Part shown: positions 35,438 to 43,555 of the stretch, piece after piece | Layout of the letters: each line of letters begins with the position of its first letter | Position numbering within the stretch: the stretch's first letter is position 1 | DNA from: Streptococcus suis | GTDB taxonomy: Bacteria > Bacillota > Bacilli > Lactobacillales > Streptococcaceae | Direction: 5' to 3' | NCBI RefSeq assembly: GCF_016775005.1 | Contig: NZ_JAEUXI010000001.1 | Location: 124,001 to 188,000 of the forward strand | DNA: 64,000 nt | Made by a program: the position numbers and the translations under genes | The notes under the pieces: model-generated | The model's input: the letters and a program-made list of their open reading frames with translations, nothing else | What the model was told of the DNA's origin: nothing | Database searches by the model: none

Positions 35438-36022
35438 ATGACACGCTATGAATACATGACAGAACTGGCTAAACAGCTCCGCCATTTACCCCAAAAAGAC
35501 CTAGAAGATACCTTGGACCACTTTAATGAGTATTTTGACGAGGCTGGTCCAGACGGAGAAGCTGCGATAATAGAAGAACTCGGTCCACCTTCTGAAGCGG
35601 CCCGCGAAATCCTTACCAACCTCTTCGACAAGCAAATGACAGATGAAAAGCCCCAGCACCACAATATAATCTGGTTGCTCGGACTGGCTATTTTGGCAGC
35701 CCCCGTCGGACTCCCTCTCTCCATCTGCCTTCTCCTCCTCTTTGTCCTCCTCATCCTGCTTGTCTTGACTGGTCTGATTCTCCTAGGTTGTTTCTGGATC
35801 AGCGCTATCCTCGGAGGACTAGCTCATCTCCTCTTCGCCCTTGACCTCCTTCGCCTCTCATGGTCCAGCGGACTCTTGATTGCAGGACTTAGCCTCATGA
35901 GCCTAGCCATTGGACTAATCGGCATACAGGCTAGTTTTCGTTTTGCCAACAAGGCCATACTCTTTGTACTCAACTGGGTAGCCAAGCACATACGCACAGG
36001 AGGTTCCCATGAAACGATTTGA
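35438..36022 (+). CDS. HAAS (DUF1700) membrane protein
   Basis: A 194-residue protein with an N-terminal HAAS domain (YEYMTELAKQLRHLPQKDLE, DGEAAIIEELGPPSEAAREI) followed by three or four membrane helices from about residue 75 to 180 (LPLSICLLLLFVLLILLVLT and others). DUF1700 proteins pair with PadR regulators; the HAAS domain is thought to contact the regulator (established proposal). ATG at 35438 follows AAAGGAGGAGACC; the 11 upstream codons of the longer frame lack support. It overlaps the start of the next gene by 14 bases. Confidence 0.9.
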   Translation: MTRYEYMTELAKQLRHLPQKDLEDTLDHFNEYFDEAGPDGEAAIIEELGPPSEAAREILTNLFDKQMTDEKPQHHNIIWLLGLAILAAPVGLPLSICLLLLFVLLILLVLTGLILLGCFWISAILGGLAHLLFALDLLRLSWSSGLLIAGLSLMSLAIGLIGIQASFRFANKAILFVLNWVAKHIRTGGSHETI

Positions 36023-36854
36023 TTCCCTACCGAAAATAGCCATCAGCCTGCTAGCCCTTGGCGCTCTACTAGCCGTTTCCGGCTATCTCATGGGCGGATG
36101 GAACCAGCTCAAGGAAGTAACGAGCCAGTACCGCCAACAAACAAATGTTAGCTTTTCAGATGTCTCAAGCATTGATATAAACGGTAGCATCAGTATTTTA
36201 CCGTCTGATGATAACCAGTTCCACCTCTACTACTATCGCAATCAGCACCACCAGACGGATCTGACCAACTACCAACTGACGGATGGCAAGTTAGTCATCA
36301 AGGACCTGGGGCAAGATGTGTCAAATAGTCTTTTTGATCAATTCTTCAGTCTCTACCATCAAACACCTGATACTTCCTATCAGCCTGTCCTCTATGTTCC
36401 CAAAGATCGTCAGCTAGATAAACTCAGCGGATTGATTAATGGCGATGTCCACCTGAAGAAGCTTCAGATTAATCTACTTGATTTGTCGATTCAGAAAGGA
36501 AAAACAGTCATTGAAGATAGCCAGATTGACTCAATCGCCCTCAGCATCCTAGATGGAGACCTTGTGCTAGAAGACACGCGCCTAGACAGCCAAACTCCAT
36601 CAGAGAGCCAATTCATAAGCACAATCTATCTCACTCTGGGTCAGCTCACAGCCAACAATCTGACTCTAGCCGGACACCATGACATCATGGTCCTCAAGGG
36701 TGATACCCACATCCAACTCAAGGAAGACAGCAAACAAACTCTCCATGTGGAAGCCTACTCTGAATCAGGCCAAGTCATCCTTCCCCAAACCCAGCCCCAA
36801 GCCCAGACACAGCTTATCCTCTTTAGCAAGCAGGGAGATATCCTTGTTGAGTGA
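36009..36854 (+). CDS. Membrane-anchored DUF4097-type beta-solenoid protein
   Basis: A 281-residue protein with a short cytoplasmic start, one membrane helix at about 9-28 (IAISLLALGALLAVSGYLMG) and an external domain. The external part has the DUF4097 pattern of short beta strands (SSIDINGSISILPSD, LINGDVHLKKLQINLLDLSI, SILDGDLVLEDTRL). No cysteine is present. It probably faces the wall. Last gene of the padR operon; the start codon lies within the end of the previous gene. The family has been called 'putative adhesin', but that role is unproven. Confidence 0.87.
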   Translation: MKRFDSLPKIAISLLALGALLAVSGYLMGGWNQLKEVTSQYRQQTNVSFSDVSSIDINGSISILPSDDNQFHLYYYRNQHHQTDLTNYQLTDGKLVIKDLGQDVSNSLFDQFFSLYHQTPDTSYQPVLYVPKDRQLDKLSGLINGDVHLKKLQINLLDLSIQKGKTVIEDSQIDSIALSILDGDLVLEDTRLDSQTPSESQFISTIYLTLGQLTANNLTLAGHHDIMVLKGDTHIQLKEDSKQTLHVEAYSESGQVILPQTQPQAQTQLILFSKQGDILVE

Positions 36855-36880
36855 TGATGGACTAACATTCACCAAACTTA

Positions 36881-36982
36881 TACTCAATGAAAATCAAAAT
36901 CAGGCTAGGCGACGCAGATGCAGATAGAACTGAAGTTCATCAAATCAAGTCAACAACGGCTGAGTTTGATTTTCGAAGAGTA
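36881..36982. repeat. RUP-like miniature inverted-repeat element
   Basis: About 100 bp bounded by imperfect inverted ends: TACTCAATGAAAATCAAA on the left, and TTTGATTTTCGAAGAGTA on the right, whose reverse complement is TACTCTTCGAAAATCAAA. Both outer ends carry TA, the target duplication of IS630-type elements. Length and ends resemble the pneumococcal RUP family, a non-autonomous derivative of IS630. The interior is shortened or diverged. Confidence 0.7.
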
Positions 36983-37019
36983 TTAATCTTCGAGTGCAGC
37001 CTCTTAGACTCTTTCAGCA

Positions 37020-37085
37020 TAGAAAAAACACAGCAGCATGCCTGGATGTCACTGAACTCATCCACCATCTGGCTGTGTTTTTTAT
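37020..37085 (-). terminator. Terminator of the C39-like gene
   Basis: Minus strand: AAAAAACACAGC, long loop with an inner GGATG/CATCC pairing, then GCTGTGTTTTTT. Confidence 0.75.
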
Positions 37086-37122
37086 TTGTTCGAACCACTC
37101 CGTCTGGAATCTTACTCCCCAA

Positions 37123-38001
37123 TTACCATCCATAGTTTGGCTCTACACAGGTGAGCATACTTTCGAACAACTCCTGTGGAGATACTTTTTTTAGTCCTCC
37201 ATATACCGAATCTTGAACGTTTGGCGAAGGGTCTATATAGTAGAGATAAGCAATATCTGAACCATCTCCAGACAATTGATAACCAATACCAATAACATTG
37301 TGTTCTCCACGGAGTCCTGGATAAATTTTAGAACTATCAAATGTATAGTACATCGGGTAGCCATCTGCGATATTCTGTTTCAAACGTTGCTTAAAGAGGC
37401 GCATCTGGTCAGAGTGAACATCCGCAGTTGTCACCGTTTCTAAACGATAACCTGCTTGGTTTGCCTGAGGAAAATCATAGCCAAACAAGTGACGGTTTAA
37501 AACTTGAATGGCGTTGGCATTATGGGTACCAAAGGTTGTATCTGTCCCCATCTCCTGCGCTAAGACTTCCTGAGAAACCTCAATTCCACGATAGGAGAGC
37601 ATCATACTCACCGTAGTAGGCGCACAGGTATTCCAAGCACGTTGGATTTGAGGTGTTACTTTCAACATGACTTTGCTAGTGGACTGCGATTGTTGTACTA
37701 CTGGTTTTTCACGGTTCTGATTGCTTGCTGAGACACTAGTCTGTGTCGATTTCGGCTCCGATTGGGTTTCACTACTTTCGCTTTTTGTATTAGATGAACT
37801 TGAGTCGGAAGACTGAATTTCCTTCTTTTGCTCCTGATTAGAATAGGAACTTGATGGAATACTGGATTCTTTTGTTCCTATTTCAACTTTGTTCTGTTTA
37901 CCAAGTTGTCCGCCAAGGGTCATTTGAACCAGCATCGCTGTAACACCACCGACTATAGCTACTAGAAAGGCAATCCTCCCTATTATTTTCTTGAGTTTCA
38001 T
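37123..38001 (-). CDS. Membrane-tethered C39-like peptidase domain protein
   Basis: A 292-residue protein: one membrane or uncleaved signal helix at 8-30 (RIAFLVAIVGGVTAMLVQM), a Ser/Gln-rich linker to about 115, then a papain-like C39_2 domain. Catalytic candidates are C126 in WNTCAPTTVSMM, H234 in GEHNVIGIGYQ and the aspartate in YYIDPSPN. It probably acts outside the membrane on peptides or wall-linked substrates; the target is unknown. ATG at 38001 has AAAGGAGAATAAGTTG; the longer frame from GTG at 38076 lacks a ribosome site. It stands alone, with no ABC transporter beside it, so it is not a bacteriocin exporter. Confidence 0.85.
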   Translation of the reverse strand: MKLKKIIGRIAFLVAIVGGVTAMLVQMTLGGQLGKQNKVEIGTKESSIPSSSYSNQEQKKEIQSSDSSSSNTKSESSETQSEPKSTQTSVSASNQNREKPVVQQSQSTSKVMLKVTPQIQRAWNTCAPTTVSMMLSYRGIEVSQEVLAQEMGTDTTFGTHNANAIQVLNRHLFGYDFPQANQAGYRLETVTTADVHSDQMRLFKQRLKQNIADGYPMYYTFDSSKIYPGLRGEHNVIGIGYQLSGDGSDIAYLYYIDPSPNVQDSVYGGLKKVSPQELFESMLTCVEPNYGW

Positions 38002-38405
38002 CAACTTATTCTCCTTTCGAACAAGTATAGATTGGATTATTTGAAAAAATGGTCTATAACAGCAAGGCCTGTCCACACCATCTCATCACCATTTGTAGGG
38101 TATAGAAAAAGATAGGCTTTCGGAGTACCATTTCATGGAAGTTGTATACAAAAATACAATTTTATTATATATTATATTGATGTATAAAACAAGTGAGAAT
38201 CGACACTATCGAGAATTTCAATAAATTAAAAAATCCAGCAGAAGCAATGTCACTTTTCAAAAGTCTTCGATTCATTACACAAATCTCTCCTAGCCAGATG
38301 TCAAAATTCACCTTTCTAATGAAGATGATTTTGATAAATAGAGTGTGATAAAGGTATGTTTTTCAAACTTTCAGTTGAATTCTACCTAACCATTCTTCCA
38401 TTACC
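38002..38405. other. Intergenic region without a supported gene
   Basis: The left part holds the upstream region of the C39-like gene. The remainder is AT-rich. A 51-codon frame from a GTG at 38193 to 38348 (plus) has no ribosome site and is not called. No structured RNA or repeat was recognised. Confidence 0.5.
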
Positions 38406-38446
38406 AAAAAAAAAACGCTACCTTTCCAAAACTGATAGGATAGCGT
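38406..38446 (-). terminator. Terminator of the DUF1304 gene
   Basis: Minus strand: ACGCTATCC, loop, GGTAGCGT followed by ten T. One mismatch near the loop. Confidence 0.8.
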
Positions 38447-38478
38447 ATCAACATAAATGGTCTGAAATGACCATTCAT

Positions 38479-38838
38479 TTATCTAAACAATAAAATAGAC
38501 AAGAGGGCCAAGATGGCTGGTCCTCCTTGTTTCAAGAGGATGGATGGGCTGGATGTCGCTGCTCCGTAACCTGCAGCGCCAATCACAAAGAGGACAAAAA
38601 TAGTTGTAATTTCAAGATTGCCTGTGATGATGCCATACAGAAGGAAAAGGGCTAGGAGACCATTATAGATTCCCTGATTTTTAAGCAGGGTGGAAACAGA
38701 CTTACGGGACAATTCCTCCTGACTCATGTTAAAGGTCTTGCCTGTCTTCTCCGACTGCGTCGCGATAGTTTCCAGATAGAAGATAAAAAGATGTTCAAGG
38801 GCAACGATTGTTGCTAGGATAGTAGTAAAAATTGACAT
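38479..38838 (-). CDS. DUF1304 family membrane protein
   Basis: A 119-residue protein with four hydrophobic segments. The N-terminus (IVALEHLFIFYLETIATQSE) and the segment LLKNQGIYNGLLALFLLYGI are typical of DUF1304, a small membrane family of unknown function. The start is 15 bases after the stop of the MarR gene, so the two form an operon and this is the likely target of that regulator. Confidence 0.88.
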   Translation of the reverse strand: MSIFTTILATIVALEHLFIFYLETIATQSEKTGKTFNMSQEELSRKSVSTLLKNQGIYNGLLALFLLYGIITGNLEITTIFVLFVIGAAGYGAATSSPSILLKQGGPAILALLSILLFR

Positions 38839-38853
38839 GAGGGTACTCCATTT

Positions 38854-39294
38854 CTATTGGTTGATTTGGGCAAAAGGCAGAGCTTCTAAGCCAATGACCA
38901 GTTTGTGCAAGAGCCGATCCAACTGAGCGCTTTCTTCAGCAGTTAAGATGGTCTCCATAGCAGTCTTGACTGCCACATGATGCTGAGGCGGTGCTGTGAC
39001 CAAGTCCGCAATTGCTTGCTGAGTCGGCTCTACCACCATCTCTCTTTTGTTGTCTGGATTTTGCTTACGACTGATGTAGCCAGCTTCTTCCAAGATCTTC
39101 AGATGTCTGGTAACTGCTGCGCGATCAATCTGCAAAGCCTCCTGCAAATCTTGTTGCGAACAAGGGGCTTGATCCAGCAAGCTCATCAGCAACTGATAGC
39201 GGGTCAGACTAATGCCCAACTGCTTTTCAAACAGATTGGTGATGGTCTCATCTGCTAACTTGACCTGGTAGAGCAAATTGTTCATTGAACTCAT
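38854..39294 (-). CDS. MarR family transcriptional regulator
   Basis: A 146-residue winged-helix regulator: [20 protein letters not shown] (helix), [20 protein letters not shown] (recognition helix) and the wing [17 protein letters not shown]. One cysteine lies in the first DNA-binding helix pair (APCSQQD) and could be redox sensitive, though this is only a guess. GGAGGAAGCT precedes ATG. A 27-bp palindrome overlaps its start site and is probably its own operator. Confidence 0.92.
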   Translation of the reverse strand: MSSMNNLLYQVKLADETITNLFEKQLGISLTRYQLLMSLLDQAPCSQQDLQEALQIDRAAVTRHLKILEEAGYISRKQNPDNKREMVVEPTQQAIADLVTAPPQHHVAVKTAMETILTAEESAQLDRLLHKLVIGLEALPFAQINQ

Positions 39295-39310
39295 AGCTTC
39301 CTCCTTTTTG

Positions 39311-39337
39311 TTGATTTATCAACTGTTGATAAATCAA
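39311..39337. promoter_or_regulatory. 27-bp palindromic MarR operator
   Basis: Half-site TTGATTTATCAAC, one base, and the perfect inverted half-site GTTGATAAATCAA. It begins at the last base of the -10 box and covers the transcription start, as expected for autorepression. Confidence 0.85.
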
Positions 39338-39364
39338 TTATAGCATCTTTCGGAGAATATGCAA
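39337..39364 (-). promoter_or_regulatory. Promoter of the MarR-DUF1304 operon
   Basis: TTGCAT at 39364-39359, 16-nt spacer, TATAAT at 39342-39337. Confidence 0.75.
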
Positions 39365-39411
39365 GGATTTTGCCCAAAGCTAGTTAAAAAAATTTCATCC
39401 ATTTGATTTTT

Positions 39412-39420
39412 TGCTATAAT
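39412..39420 (+). promoter_or_regulatory. Extended -10 promoter of the exporter pair
   Basis: TGCTATAAT followed by a leader of about 20 bases with GAGAGGAG. Confidence 0.7.
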
Positions 39421-39447
39421 AAGTCTAGAAAATGAGAGGAGAATCCT

Positions 39448-40206
39448 ATGAATGCACAGCCTCCACTAAATCAAGCTATTGATGTGCTCATGTTGGCTGG
39501 TGCCATCCTATCCGAAAGCGGGGCTGAAATCCACCGTGTCGAAGACACCATGATTCGTATCGCCCACTCGCAAGGTATTCAGCATGCCAATGTTTTAGCC
39601 ATCCCTGCAGCCATCTTTTTCTCAATTGACCATACCAACATCTCACGGATGAAACGGATAGTAGAGCCCAAGCACGATATGCAAAAGGTCTGCCAGGTCA
39701 ACCAGGTCTCACGGTCACTTGTGGAGGGGGAAATTAGTTTGGATCAGGCTTTGGATCAGCTGAATGTGATTAAAAACCAACCCCTCCCCTATACTGCTCT
39801 TCAAATAACTGTGGCTGCTGTCATAGCAGCCCCCTTCTTTACCCTAATGTTTGGAGGCAGCTTGCTTGAGGCTCTAGCGACTGCCTTAGCAACACTCTTG
39901 GCCTTTCCTTTTTCCAGATGGATTCACCATCTTATCCGTATTGAGTTTGTATCCAGTTTTGCTGGTGCCCTTGTCTTTTCCCTTTTTGCCTATTGGTTGG
40001 GCCAGGCCTTTCCACTCCACTTTAATCCCAATATGATCAATGCTGGAGCTGTTATGCCTTTTGTACCGGGGATTGCCTTTACCAACGCTGTCCGGGACTT
40101 GATGACCAACCATATCAACACTGGGATGACAAAGATTTTTCAAACCCTTCTTCTTATCTTATCACTGGGTGCAGGCACTGCTGTCGCTTTACTGATTGTG
40201 GGGTAA
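39448..40206 (+). CDS. ThrE-type threonine/serine exporter, N-terminal subunit
   Basis: A 252-residue protein of the DUF1212 half of the ThrE exporter family. Residues 1-110 form the soluble domain with LMLAGAILSESGAEIHRVED and the conserved HxxED-like segment; five hydrophobic segments follow from about 115. The C-terminal permease half is a separate gene four bases downstream. Together they probably export threonine, serine or small peptides. Substrate is inferred from the family only. Confidence 0.9.
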   Translation: MNAQPPLNQAIDVLMLAGAILSESGAEIHRVEDTMIRIAHSQGIQHANVLAIPAAIFFSIDHTNISRMKRIVEPKHDMQKVCQVNQVSRSLVEGEISLDQALDQLNVIKNQPLPYTALQITVAAVIAAPFFTLMFGGSLLEALATALATLLAFPFSRWIHHLIRIEFVSSFAGALVFSLFAYWLGQAFPLHFNPNMINAGAVMPFVPGIAFTNAVRDLMTNHINTGMTKIFQTLLLILSLGAGTAVALLIVG

Positions 40207-40209
40207 ATC

Positions 40210-40659
40210 ATGGATAGTTTCTTTTTTCTCTTACAGGCTTTGGCTAGCTACATTGCCATTGCAGCCTTTCTTGTTGTTTTAAATGTTCAAAAACAGATGC
40301 TCATCCCGGGTGGTTTGCTGGGCATGTTGGTCTGGTTGATCTATCTCAGTTTGGAAGGACCGACAAATGCGGTCATCGCAACTTTTACTGCTGCAATTGT
40401 TGGCTCCTGCATCAGCCAAATCATGAGTATTGTCCTCAAAACACCGTCGGTCATTTTTTCTCTGGCAATCTTGGCTCCTCTGGTTCCTGGCTACCGGGCC
40501 TACATGACGACGACTTACTTCGTATCTGGCGAGCATGCTACTGCCTTGGTCAATGTCACGACAGTTATCACTCTTTCCTTGGTCATCCCAATCGGCATGG
40601 CCAGCGGTACCGTCCTTCTCAGGCTTTACAAGTATATGAAGCTCCGCTATTCCACCTAA
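40210..40659 (+). CDS. ThrE-type threonine/serine exporter, C-terminal subunit
   Basis: A 149-residue DUF3815-type membrane protein with four or five helices and the segment ILAPLVPGYRAYMTTTYFVS, which repeats the PFVPGIAFTNAVRDL signature of its partner. It forms the second half of a split exporter. The start is four bases after the preceding stop, so the two subunits are co-translated. A terminator closes the operon. Confidence 0.9.
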   Translation: MDSFFFLLQALASYIAIAAFLVVLNVQKQMLIPGGLLGMLVWLIYLSLEGPTNAVIATFTAAIVGSCISQIMSIVLKTPSVIFSLAILAPLVPGYRAYMTTTYFVSGEHATALVNVTTVITLSLVIPIGMASGTVLLRLYKYMKLRYST

Positions 40660-40670
40660 GGAAAAACAGG

Positions 40671-40700
40671 AAATGCTCCTTGAAAACAAGGAGCATTTTT
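40671..40700 (+). terminator. Terminator of the exporter operon
   Basis: AATGCTCCTTG, loop AAAA, CAAGGAGCATTTTTG. Perfect stem. A TGTTATCAT box just after it may start transcription of the CDF gene. Confidence 0.9.
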
Positions 40701-40730
40701 GTTATCATGTTAGGATACAAAGGAGGGGTT

Positions 40731-41945
40731 ATGAATCAACAAGTTAAAAATCTAAAGCTGGCGGAACGAGGGGCGATTATCTCCATCCTGACTTATCTGC
40801 TTTTGTCTGGTCTTAAACTGTCAGCCGGAACCATTTTTCACTCCGATGCCCTGACGGCAGATGCCTTTAATAATATCTCGGATATTGTGGGAAATGTCGC
40901 AGTCCTGATTGGCCTGCGAATGGCCCAGAAACCTGCGGATACCGACCATAAGTTTGGCCATTGGAAAATGGAAGATTTGGCTAGTCTGATTACATCCTTC
41001 ATCATGTTTGTCGTTGGTTTTCAGGTCCTCCATTCAACCATCCTCAAATTGCTGAGCGATGAAGTGGTTGAGATTGATATGATGGGGGCGGTAGTTGGAA
41101 TTTTCTCAGCCATCGTCATGATTGGAGTTTATTTCTACAATCGAAATTTAGCCCGCAAGGTTCATTCTAAGGCGCTGGAAGCAGCTGCCAAGGATAATTT
41201 ATCTGATGCTGTTACCTCTGTCGGTACTTCTGTCGCTGTTTTTGCGGCCGCCCTTAACTTTCCAATCATTGATAAGATTGCAGCTATTGTCATCACTTTC
41301 TTTATCTTAAAAACTGCCTATGATATTTTCATGGAAAGCTTCTTCACTCTCTCCGATGGCTTTGACGAGGAACTTCTCCACAAGTATGAAGAAGATATTC
41401 TCAAACTGCCTAAGGTCGTAGCAGTCAAATCCCAACGCGGTCGGACCTACGGTGCCAATATCTATCTGGATATTGTGTTGGAAATGAATCCTGATCTATC
41501 CGTCTATGAAAGCCATGAGATTACCGAGCAGGTCGAGCAACTGCTGACACTCAAGCATGGAGTCTTCGATGTGGATATTCATGTGGAGCCATCTGAAATC
41601 CCCCACGATGAAATCTATGAGCACGTCTTTGACAAGCTCTATCGCTTTGAGTCCGAAATCCAAGCCCATGAAAAAGGCTATGAAGACCTGATTGATGAAG
41701 ACTATCTCTTGATTGACGCAAAGGGTCGCTACCATAACAAGGAAGAGATGCTCCTTGCCCACCCTGTTCAATCCACCTACCTCTCCAATTACCAGATGAC
41801 TTCTGTCAGTCAAAAGTCCAAGCTGGTTACCTTTGAAATCGGGGACTACGTCCACACTTCCCTCTGGCGACGCCATGAAAGATGGACTGTCGTCTTCCAC
41901 CAGATTTCTAAAAAACAAGACGAAAAAACTTCTCAACCAGACTAG
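40731..41945 (+). CDS. Cation diffusion facilitator transporter
   Basis: A 404-residue CDF family metal/proton antiporter. Helix 2 carries HSDALTADAFNNISD and helix 5 carries the AAAKDNLSDAVTS site; the linking region HKFGHWKMEDLAS is typical. The cytoplasmic domain (about 215-300) has the ferredoxin-like dimer fold, and an extra C-terminal domain of about 100 residues follows. This long form is common in streptococci and often exports Mn2+ or Zn2+; the substrate cannot be read here. ATG at 40731 follows AAAGGAGGGGTT; a start inside the preceding terminator is rejected. Confidence 0.9.
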   Translation: MNQQVKNLKLAERGAIISILTYLLLSGLKLSAGTIFHSDALTADAFNNISDIVGNVAVLIGLRMAQKPADTDHKFGHWKMEDLASLITSFIMFVVGFQVLHSTILKLLSDEVVEIDMMGAVVGIFSAIVMIGVYFYNRNLARKVHSKALEAAAKDNLSDAVTSVGTSVAVFAAALNFPIIDKIAAIVITFFILKTAYDIFMESFFTLSDGFDEELLHKYEEDILKLPKVVAVKSQRGRTYGANIYLDIVLEMNPDLSVYESHEITEQVEQLLTLKHGVFDVDIHVEPSEIPHDEIYEHVFDKLYRFESEIQAHEKGYEDLIDEDYLLIDAKGRYHNKEEMLLAHPVQSTYLSNYQMTSVSQKSKLVTFEIGDYVHTSLWRRHERWTVVFHQISKKQDEKTSQPD

Positions 41946-41962
41946 GTTGAGAAGTATTTTTT
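41923..41962. terminator. Bidirectional terminator between CDF gene and mtlD
   Basis: ACTTCTCAACC, loop AGACTA, GGTTGAGAAGT then ATTTTTT. The left arm lies in the CDF coding end, and A runs on its left allow it to serve mtlD. Confidence 0.85.
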
Positions 41963-41963
41963 A

Positions 41964-43103
41964 TTATGCAACAACTGCCACAATCTCCGCAATCAAGGCT
42001 TGGTCGGTCACACCTGTCACCTCGGATACAACTTCTGGCAGGGATTTTTCTTGCAGGAGAGTTTGGAGTTGCACAGACTGCTCATCTGTTTCATCCTTGT
42101 AGCCAAAGATATAGCTGACAGTCGCAAGGAGGTTGTCATAGGACAAGCCACGCTCACGGAGTTCACGGATTGGACGGATAAAGCGTTCGTCATAACCGAG
42201 CTTACGGATTGGCGTCCGAGCCACACGGGCAATGTCATCTACGATATATGGATTTTCGAAGCGGCTGATGATGACCTTATGGTAGTCCACCAAGGCTTGC
42301 TCGTCAAAGCCCCATTTGGCGATCAAGAGGCTACGGATTTCCGCCAGAACAGCTTCCACCTTGCTTTTCACCTCTGGATTTTGCAGGGCCTCTAGAATCG
42401 TTGTCGCCCCAAAGTGAGCTCCTGTATAGGCAGAGGTCGCATGACCTGAGTTGACAGAGAAGAGTTTGCGTTCGATGAAAGGCTCCAAATCCGCTTCATA
42501 GTGAACACCTTCCAGCTTCAAGTCTGGATTTTTCATGCCTTGGGTTTCCACCACCCACTCGTTGAAGGGCTCTACCACGACGAACAATGGGTCCTCATGA
42601 CTTTGAGCGGGAACGATGCGGTCCACGGCTGCATTTGGGAAACCAACAAACTCCGCTGCGTAAGCCAAACCTTCTTCTGACAGGTGTTTTTTGACTTCTT
42701 CGTAAAGAAAGGCAGAGCCACCAATCATGTTTTCACAGGCCAAGACATCAAGCGGTTGGGTATTGCCTGCTTGACGACGGGCTTCAATCCCTTCAGCGAC
42801 CAAGCCAGCAATGAAAGGCAGGATATTTGGCCCAATGGCTGTCGTCACCAAGTCAGCTGTAGCAAGAGCTGCGACAACTTCTTCAGGATTTTGACGATTG
42901 TTGATCCCACGCACCCCTGAAACTGCGATGTGGCGTTGGCCTTCTTCTGCAATCTCAATCTCGTAAGCATGACGCTGGTTCAAGGCATCAATAATCGTTT
43001 CATTAACATCAACAAAGGCAATCTCAAAGCCATTTTCAAAGAGAATTTCCCCGATAAAGCCACGTCCGATATTGCCTGCTCCAAAGTGAACTGCTTGTTT
43101 CAT
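41964..43103 (-). CDS. mtlD: Mannitol-1-phosphate 5-dehydrogenase
   Basis: A 379-residue long-chain polyol dehydrogenase that oxidises mannitol-1-phosphate to fructose-6-phosphate with NAD+. The NAD site [17 protein letters not shown] is at the N-terminus; the catalytic lysine region [16 protein letters not shown] is in the middle. Full length. Last gene of mtlA-mtlR-mtlF-mtlD, 13 bases after mtlF. Confidence 0.97.
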   Translation of the reverse strand: MKQAVHFGAGNIGRGFIGEILFENGFEIAFVDVNETIIDALNQRHAYEIEIAEEGQRHIAVSGVRGINNRQNPEEVVAALATADLVTTAIGPNILPFIAGLVAEGIEARRQAGNTQPLDVLACENMIGGSAFLYEEVKKHLSEEGLAYAAEFVGFPNAAVDRIVPAQSHEDPLFVVVEPFNEWVVETQGMKNPDLKLEGVHYEADLEPFIERKLFSVNSGHATSAYTGAHFGATTILEALQNPEVKSKVEAVLAEIRSLLIAKWGFDEQALVDYHKVIISRFENPYIVDDIARVARTPIRKLGYDERFIRPIRELRERGLSYDNLLATVSYIFGYKDETDEQSVQLQTLLQEKSLPEVVSEVTGVTDQALIAEIVAVVA

Positions 43104-43116
43104 CTTTTCACCTCGC

Positions 43117-43554
43117 TTATCCTACACTGTTCAACAGGGTGATGACTTCTTCTTCAGACTGAGCATCTGCCAATTTGACCACATTATCCACATCTGCACA
43201 GAAGATAGAGATTTTTTGAATGATATCCAAATGCTCATCGCCCACACCTGCAATGCCAAAGAGGACTGTCGCAATCTTTGGATCTTCTTCTGTCCCAAAG
43301 TTAACACCTGCAGGCACTTGCACGATGGTAATCCCTGATGACAGAACTTCCTTTTTAGCCGCATCCGTACCGTGAGGAATGGCGATGAAATTGCCCATAT
43401 AAACAGAAAGCTCTTCATTTCGTTCAATCATAGCTTCGATATAGGCTTCATTGACATGGCCTGCAGCTACCAGCTGTTGACCACAGTAGCGAATCGCATC
43501 TTCTTTGTTGGCAAAAGTTTGGTTTAATTTGATAAGTTTGTGTTGAATTTCCAT
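43117..43554 (-). CDS. mtlF: PTS mannitol-specific EIIA component
   Basis: A 145-residue EIIA that takes phosphate from HPr and passes it to EIIB. The phosphorylated histidine is H61 in [12 protein letters not shown] start it at ATG 43554 ([10 protein letters not shown]), one base after the mtlR stop, because the longer frame reads into mtlR. The ribosome site GGAGAATTAAC overlaps the mtlR stop, so translation is coupled. Confidence 0.95.
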   Translation of the reverse strand: MEIQHKLIKLNQTFANKEDAIRYCGQQLVAAGHVNEAYIEAMIERNEELSVYMGNFIAIPHGTDAAKKEVLSSGITIVQVPAGVNFGTEEDPKIATVLFGIAGVGDEHLDIIQKISIFCADVDNVVKLADAQSEEEVITLLNSVG

Positions 43555-43555
43555 G

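Noticed and set aside
37123..38001. Reading the C39-like protein as a bacteriocin-processing exporter
   Set aside because: No ABC domain, no double-glycine peptide gene nearby, and the cysteine domain is at the C-terminus after a linker.
38193..38348. A 51-codon frame from a GTG in the gap left of the DUF1304 gene
   Set aside because: No ribosome site, no promoter at a proper distance, no family resemblance; could be a remnant but cannot be supported.
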